From: Proteromonas lacertae
Taxonomy: Eukaryota; Sar; Bigyra; Opalinata; Proteromonadidae
Length of the DNA: 64,000 bases
Direction of reading: 5' to 3'
NCBI GenBank assembly: GCA_002245135.1
Contig: NGBS01000875.1
Location: 186,001-250,000 of the forward strand
This document shows, piece after piece, positions 60,716-64,000 of the stretch (position 1 is its first letter; every line of letters starts with the position of its first letter). The notes under the pieces were generated by a model. It saw only the letters and a program-made list of their open reading frames with translations. It was not told where the DNA came from and made no database searches. A program made the translations under genes and the position numbers.

Positions 60716-61940
60716 ATGAACCAAACTAGGTTAGATTCAGAATCTGTTATACTAGTATTTTAATTAATTTTATTTTAATATAGAGTAGAGGGTATGATAG
60801 ATTTAGGGGATGGACAGAATCACATGTTCTTGAGAGCTCATATCTTCCTCTCTCACCACTTAGCAAACAAATAGCTGGCACTTTCTTCAGTATAATATTT
60901 TTTAAAATAACGATTAAACAGTGAATAATTATGAAGTGAATATAATTATGAGTAAATATCTTGAATTATGGAGTAGAAACATATTAAATCCTTATATCAC
61001 TCTACCCACATTGATTACAACATTTAATCTATACGATTGTGGATTTGTTGAGAAATTTCTATCAGATAGTATGAATTAATTATTTTATTAATAATACACA
61101 GTAAAAATTAATCACAATCAATTTTTCCAATTTGTTTGCATCCTTATATTTTTAGATTTCGAACAAATTATATCTTTAATGCTGTCTGCATGTAAAGTTT
61201 TATCGAATATATTCATTACATCAGATCAAATCTTGGAATTTGTAAGAATATTCGATAGACAGAGAAGAGTGAGTTTAGATGAATATTTTAGTAAGAATAA
61301 GATAGAAGTATCATCGTATATATTTAATAAAATATAAGTGTAAAATAGAATGAAAAGGCACGCATATTCACTTAAAGAATTCATTGTATTTGTCAAAAAA
61401 GAACCAACCTTCAAATTATCATTTTTAAAAACAAAAGAAATAATTATGAAAGAAATATTCAGTGTAGAGTATGTAATAACAATAACTAATAGATATAAGT
61501 ATATGTATAAAAATAAAGATGGAACTACACCAAGTCTTGCAGATTTTCCTGCCGAATCATGTGTTCATAAATTAAAGAGATTCATCACTAAAGAACCTCC
61601 TCCATACCACTATGATTATTCAATTTCTCATAATAAGGAAGAAGCATCAACACCAACAGTAAAATATGATCCAATTGAATCATTATTGTTGATGATTAAA
61701 CAAGAATATGGTTATGGTTATAGATCTTCTAGAATAAGAACTAATATGACAGATTTGAGTGGTAAATCAGGATTATCATCACATTCTATATGTAATCCAT
61801 CTTGCTCTTCCATTCTAAGATCTAAGACGAGTGATAAATATGAACATAGCTCTTTGAAGAATAGGATGATGTATCAAAAACAACATAATAATAGTGTGTG
61901 TTCATTAAACCAAGGTCATAGAAATAATATAAAAGAATAA
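60716..61940 (+). CDS. YHYDY/YGYGYR family, array copy 4
   Basis: First exon MNQTRLDSESVIL from 60716, a 29-nt intron, then SRGYDRFRGWTESHV and PLSPLSKQIAGTFFSI. One frame offset near 60925 (a base missing, or two extra) precedes VNNYEVNIIMSKYLELWSRN. Introns at about 61068-61101 (ends CAG) and 61316-61348. The middle block is NHNQFFQFVCILIFLDFEQ; the C-terminal block has FPAESCVHKL, EPPPYHYDY and KQEYGYGYRSSR. The acidic segment FDRQRRVSLDEYF sits where other copies have FDKDRLVNLDDFF, a degenerate EF-hand-like loop lacking the final Glu. Confidence 0.7.
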
Positions 61941-62660
61941 AGATATTTTTGTACAGAAAGATAATTTAATGATTTTATTTAATTATTTAATATTTTTTTA
62001 TGTACTTGTTTTATGTTGGGAATATTTTGTGGTTGATGATCCGTTATCCATCAGGAAATGAGATAATTGAAGAAGAATTAAGATTAGTGGAAGACAATAG
62101 CGAATTTTTATAATGTTTTAGAAGAGTGATCAATTGAAAGAGTATATAGGAAAAACAATATTTAAATGCATTTTAAAACAATTCAATTTGATGAAGTAAT
62201 AAAACTGCAGTTGTATTTTTCTTATAAACAACGAGATCTTTCTTAAATACAGAATATTTTTAATGGGATTAATCAAAACGACTATATCATCGTGTTAATG
62301 CAAATAATATTTAAATCATATACAATTTTAATGCTTAATTTCATGCGGATATTGGTATATAGATGATTAACGTTTGCCAAAGAAGGCGTTATAACAGTTA
62401 ATTAGCTTTAAATAAAATAGAAGATTTAAAAGGTTATGTTTCACCTTAATTGCAATTTGTAATACACTCTGATACCATTAGTATCTATATTTTCCTACTT
62501 ATCAAGTATTTATTTAGTATCCTATTAGCTGCTTATTAATCATGTACTATTAACATAATCTTATCAGCAAGGTAGTATTACTCACATTTAGATGCAATAA
62601 TTACATAAAAAAATTAGTGTGTGTAAGTTGGTTTTTTTCGTTGAAGTACCCCAAAAGACT
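61941..62660. other. Intergenic with LRR relic and AAACGACTATATC element
   Basis: 720 bp, the longest gap in the window. On the plus strand about 62050-62109 reads SGNEIIEEELRLVEDNSEF, matching the last LRR of the pseudokinase-LRR genes (SGNIFGEKELRLMRENEKIF). About 62133-62180 continues QLKEYIGKTIF, matching LKEDIDKTELESF. AAAACGACTATATC at 62275-62288 repeats the promoter element of LRR gene C. The remainder shows nothing supportable. Confidence 0.55.
62050..62180 (+). pseudogene. Relic of the C-terminal LRR module
   Basis: Two short stretches in register with the conserved C-terminal module of genes A, B and C, separated by stops and a frame change. It lies between array copies 4 and 5 of an unrelated family, so the LRR family once reached this locus. 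The match is short (about 30 residues) and by eye. Confidence 0.45.
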
Positions 62661-63997
62661 ATGAATCAAGCATTTGATGATTTTTCTTCTGCAGAAGAAT
62701 GCTTATCGTTACTTGTATAACTCACGTTTTATAAAAATAGAGGAAAGGGTTTGATAGGATGAGAGGAAGAACACCTTCAAATAAATCAGCAAGTCCTTAC
62801 ATGCCGCTTGCTCACACAAGTCAGTTGATAGCTGAAACATTTTATAGTATTTTTTTATTGTTACAGTTTTTTACTCTAGTGAACTATTATGAAGTTAATA
62901 TAATCGAAGAGAAATACCTTGATTTATGGAGTAAAAATTGCACACTTCATTTTGTGCAGCTGTCTACTATCGTCAGTGTATTCAAACTATTCAGTTTCGG
63001 ATTTGTAGACAAATTTTTCCCTACTAGTATATATAAAAATGAAAATCTATATATTTGTGCAGATCGTATAACATACAATCAATTCTTCCAGTTCGTCTGT
63101 GTAATGTCATTGTTTGATTTTCAACAAATTGTTTCATTAATGATTGGAATTTGTAGAATACAATCAAATGTAATGATAACTCATGACCAAGTAATTGAAG
63201 TGGTAAGAGTGTTTGATAAAGATAGGTTAGTTAATTTAGATGATTTCTTTACTGAAAATTTAATCAGTGTTCCTGAGTATATATATAATATACATATATA
63301 TATAATATTATTTATTAGTATAAAAAGGAAGACTTATTCATTGAAAGGTTTTATTAATTTTTTAAATAACACTGAATTACTTCAAAAGAATTTCATCAAA
63401 TTACAAAACTCATTAGTTTCACAAATACTAACTGAGAGACATAAAAATATAATATTAAATAGATTTCAATTTTATACATTATGTAAAAGAGGAACTCTAA
63501 CCAATCAATTTATACCAAAAGAATCATGTTTAAGTTCATTCAGTCGAAGGTTTACTGGTGAACCACCTCCCTATCATTATGATTATATATTATCCAATAC
63601 AAAAGCAGAATTTCTATATACAGAGAATAATATTGACGTATTGGTGTTATTAATAAAACAGAATTATGGATATGGAAATAGAGCTTCAAGGTCATCCAAA
63701 GCGTTAAAGACAACAATGAATAATTCAACTAGATCATCTTCTTATGCTGAATGTTCTAGTAATAAGAATTCATATATTAATAATTCTACTTTAATTTCTC
63801 CAAGTTTATCTCAATCTCCATTACTAGATCATTCATTATTGAAGAATAAAATGAATGGAAGAAGACAGAAATTTATGTCAATTCATTCTATTAAGATTGT
63901 TAATGCATGCCATACACCTTGTTCACAAAATCATACTCTTTATCCATCTCCTAGTGTTTCACCTAAACCAGAAAATTATACAAATAAAATTACTTAA
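62661..63997 (+). CDS. YHYDY/YGYGYR family, array copy 5 (intact)
   Basis: First exon MNQAFDDFSSAEECLSLL (62661-62714), a 26-nt intron (62715-62740), then RKGFDRMRGRTPSNK. Introns at about 63028-63062 and 63279-63319 are in frame or absent from the open frame, so the copy reads through without any offset. Conserved order: AETFYSI, NYYEVNIIEEKYLDLWSKN, FGFVDKFFP, NQFFQFVCVMSLFDFQQ, degenerate acidic loop FDKDRLVNLDDFF, TYSLKGFINF, NIILNRFQFYTLCKRG, IPKESCLSSF, EPPPYHYDY, IDVLVLLIKQNYGYGNRASR, Ser/Asn-rich tail. About 420 aa, with no signal peptide. It looks soluble and intracellular. The family is not one I recognise. Confidence 0.82.
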
Positions 63998-64000
63998 AAA

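Noticed and set aside
62661-63997. True calcium-binding EF-hands in the YHYDY/YGYGYR family
   Set aside because: FDKDRLVNLDDFF resembles a loop, but the invariant Gly and the final Glu are missing and copies 3 and 4 lose further ligands; at most a degenerate EF-hand-like fold.
1-64000. tRNA, rRNA, CRISPR arrays, transposons
   Set aside because: No T-loop-like GGTTCGA context with matching stems, no spaced repeats, no transposase or reverse-transcriptase text was seen on either strand by eye; a covariance-model scan would be decisive.

Overview
This window is nuclear DNA of an AT-rich unicellular eukaryote that builds a motile cilium. Almost every gene is split by very short introns (mostly 24-45 nt, starting GTAT and ending TAG), all three standard stop codons end genes, and genes sit on both strands with 50-700 bp between them. 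Ciliary or centriolar-type proteins (a radial-spoke RSP2-like Dpy-30 protein, a CCDC81-like protein, an IQ-motif coiled coil resembling DRC9/DRC10, an outer-arm docking-complex-like coiled coil) point to a flagellated protist. I cannot place it in a named lineage from sequence alone. No tRNA, rRNA, CRISPR, transposon or bacterial operon was seen.

Layout. 1-5.0 kb: partial RG-rich repeat protein (-), lysyl-tRNA synthetase (+), DHX35 helicase (-). 5.1-8.4 kb: pseudokinase-LRR gene A (-). 8.8-14.0 kb: RSP2-like protein (+), GMPPB (-), TTC1 (+), TATDN1 (-). 14.1-17.5 kb: frame-broken pseudokinase-LRR gene B (-). 17.6-25.3 kb: beta-propeller protein (-), PIGB (+), large PA14/putative-Ig membrane protein (+). 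25.4-30.3 kb: small DIX-like protein (-), La protein (+) with a minor-spliceosome AT-AC intron, a Y-rich family member (-), a coiled-coil/Hsp70-like protein (-). 30.5-37.1 kb: CCDC81-like (+), type II membrane glycosyltransferase-like (+), pseudokinase-LRR gene C (+). 37.2-48.2 kb: class II PRPP synthetase (-), MAP kinase (+), Ski2 helicase (-), cyclin (-), kinase-TPR protein (-). 48.3-55.4 kb: acidic protein and coiled coil (-), HMG-box-like protein (+), NIT2 (-), CCCH zinc-finger protein (+), DRC9/10-like (-). 55.8-64.0 kb: a head-to-tail array of five genes of an unrecognised family.

The unexplained content is two local gene families: a catalytically dead kinase fused to leucine-rich repeats (three genes plus a relic), and the array family with the signatures PKESC...EPPPYHYDY and YGYGYRSSR, of which a divergent sixth member lies near 28 kb. 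Housekeeping themes include GDP-mannose supply (GMPPB) and GPI-mannose addition (PIGB), which would support surface glycoproteins such as the PA14 protein, and RNA metabolism (DHX35, La, Ski2, CCCH).

A caution for every reading frame: about 20 single-base frame offsets, nearly all +1, interrupt otherwise well conserved genes. Most are beside a short run of identical bases, which fits uncorrected sequencing insertions better than biology. Exon coordinates were derived by eye from splice signals and family alignment.
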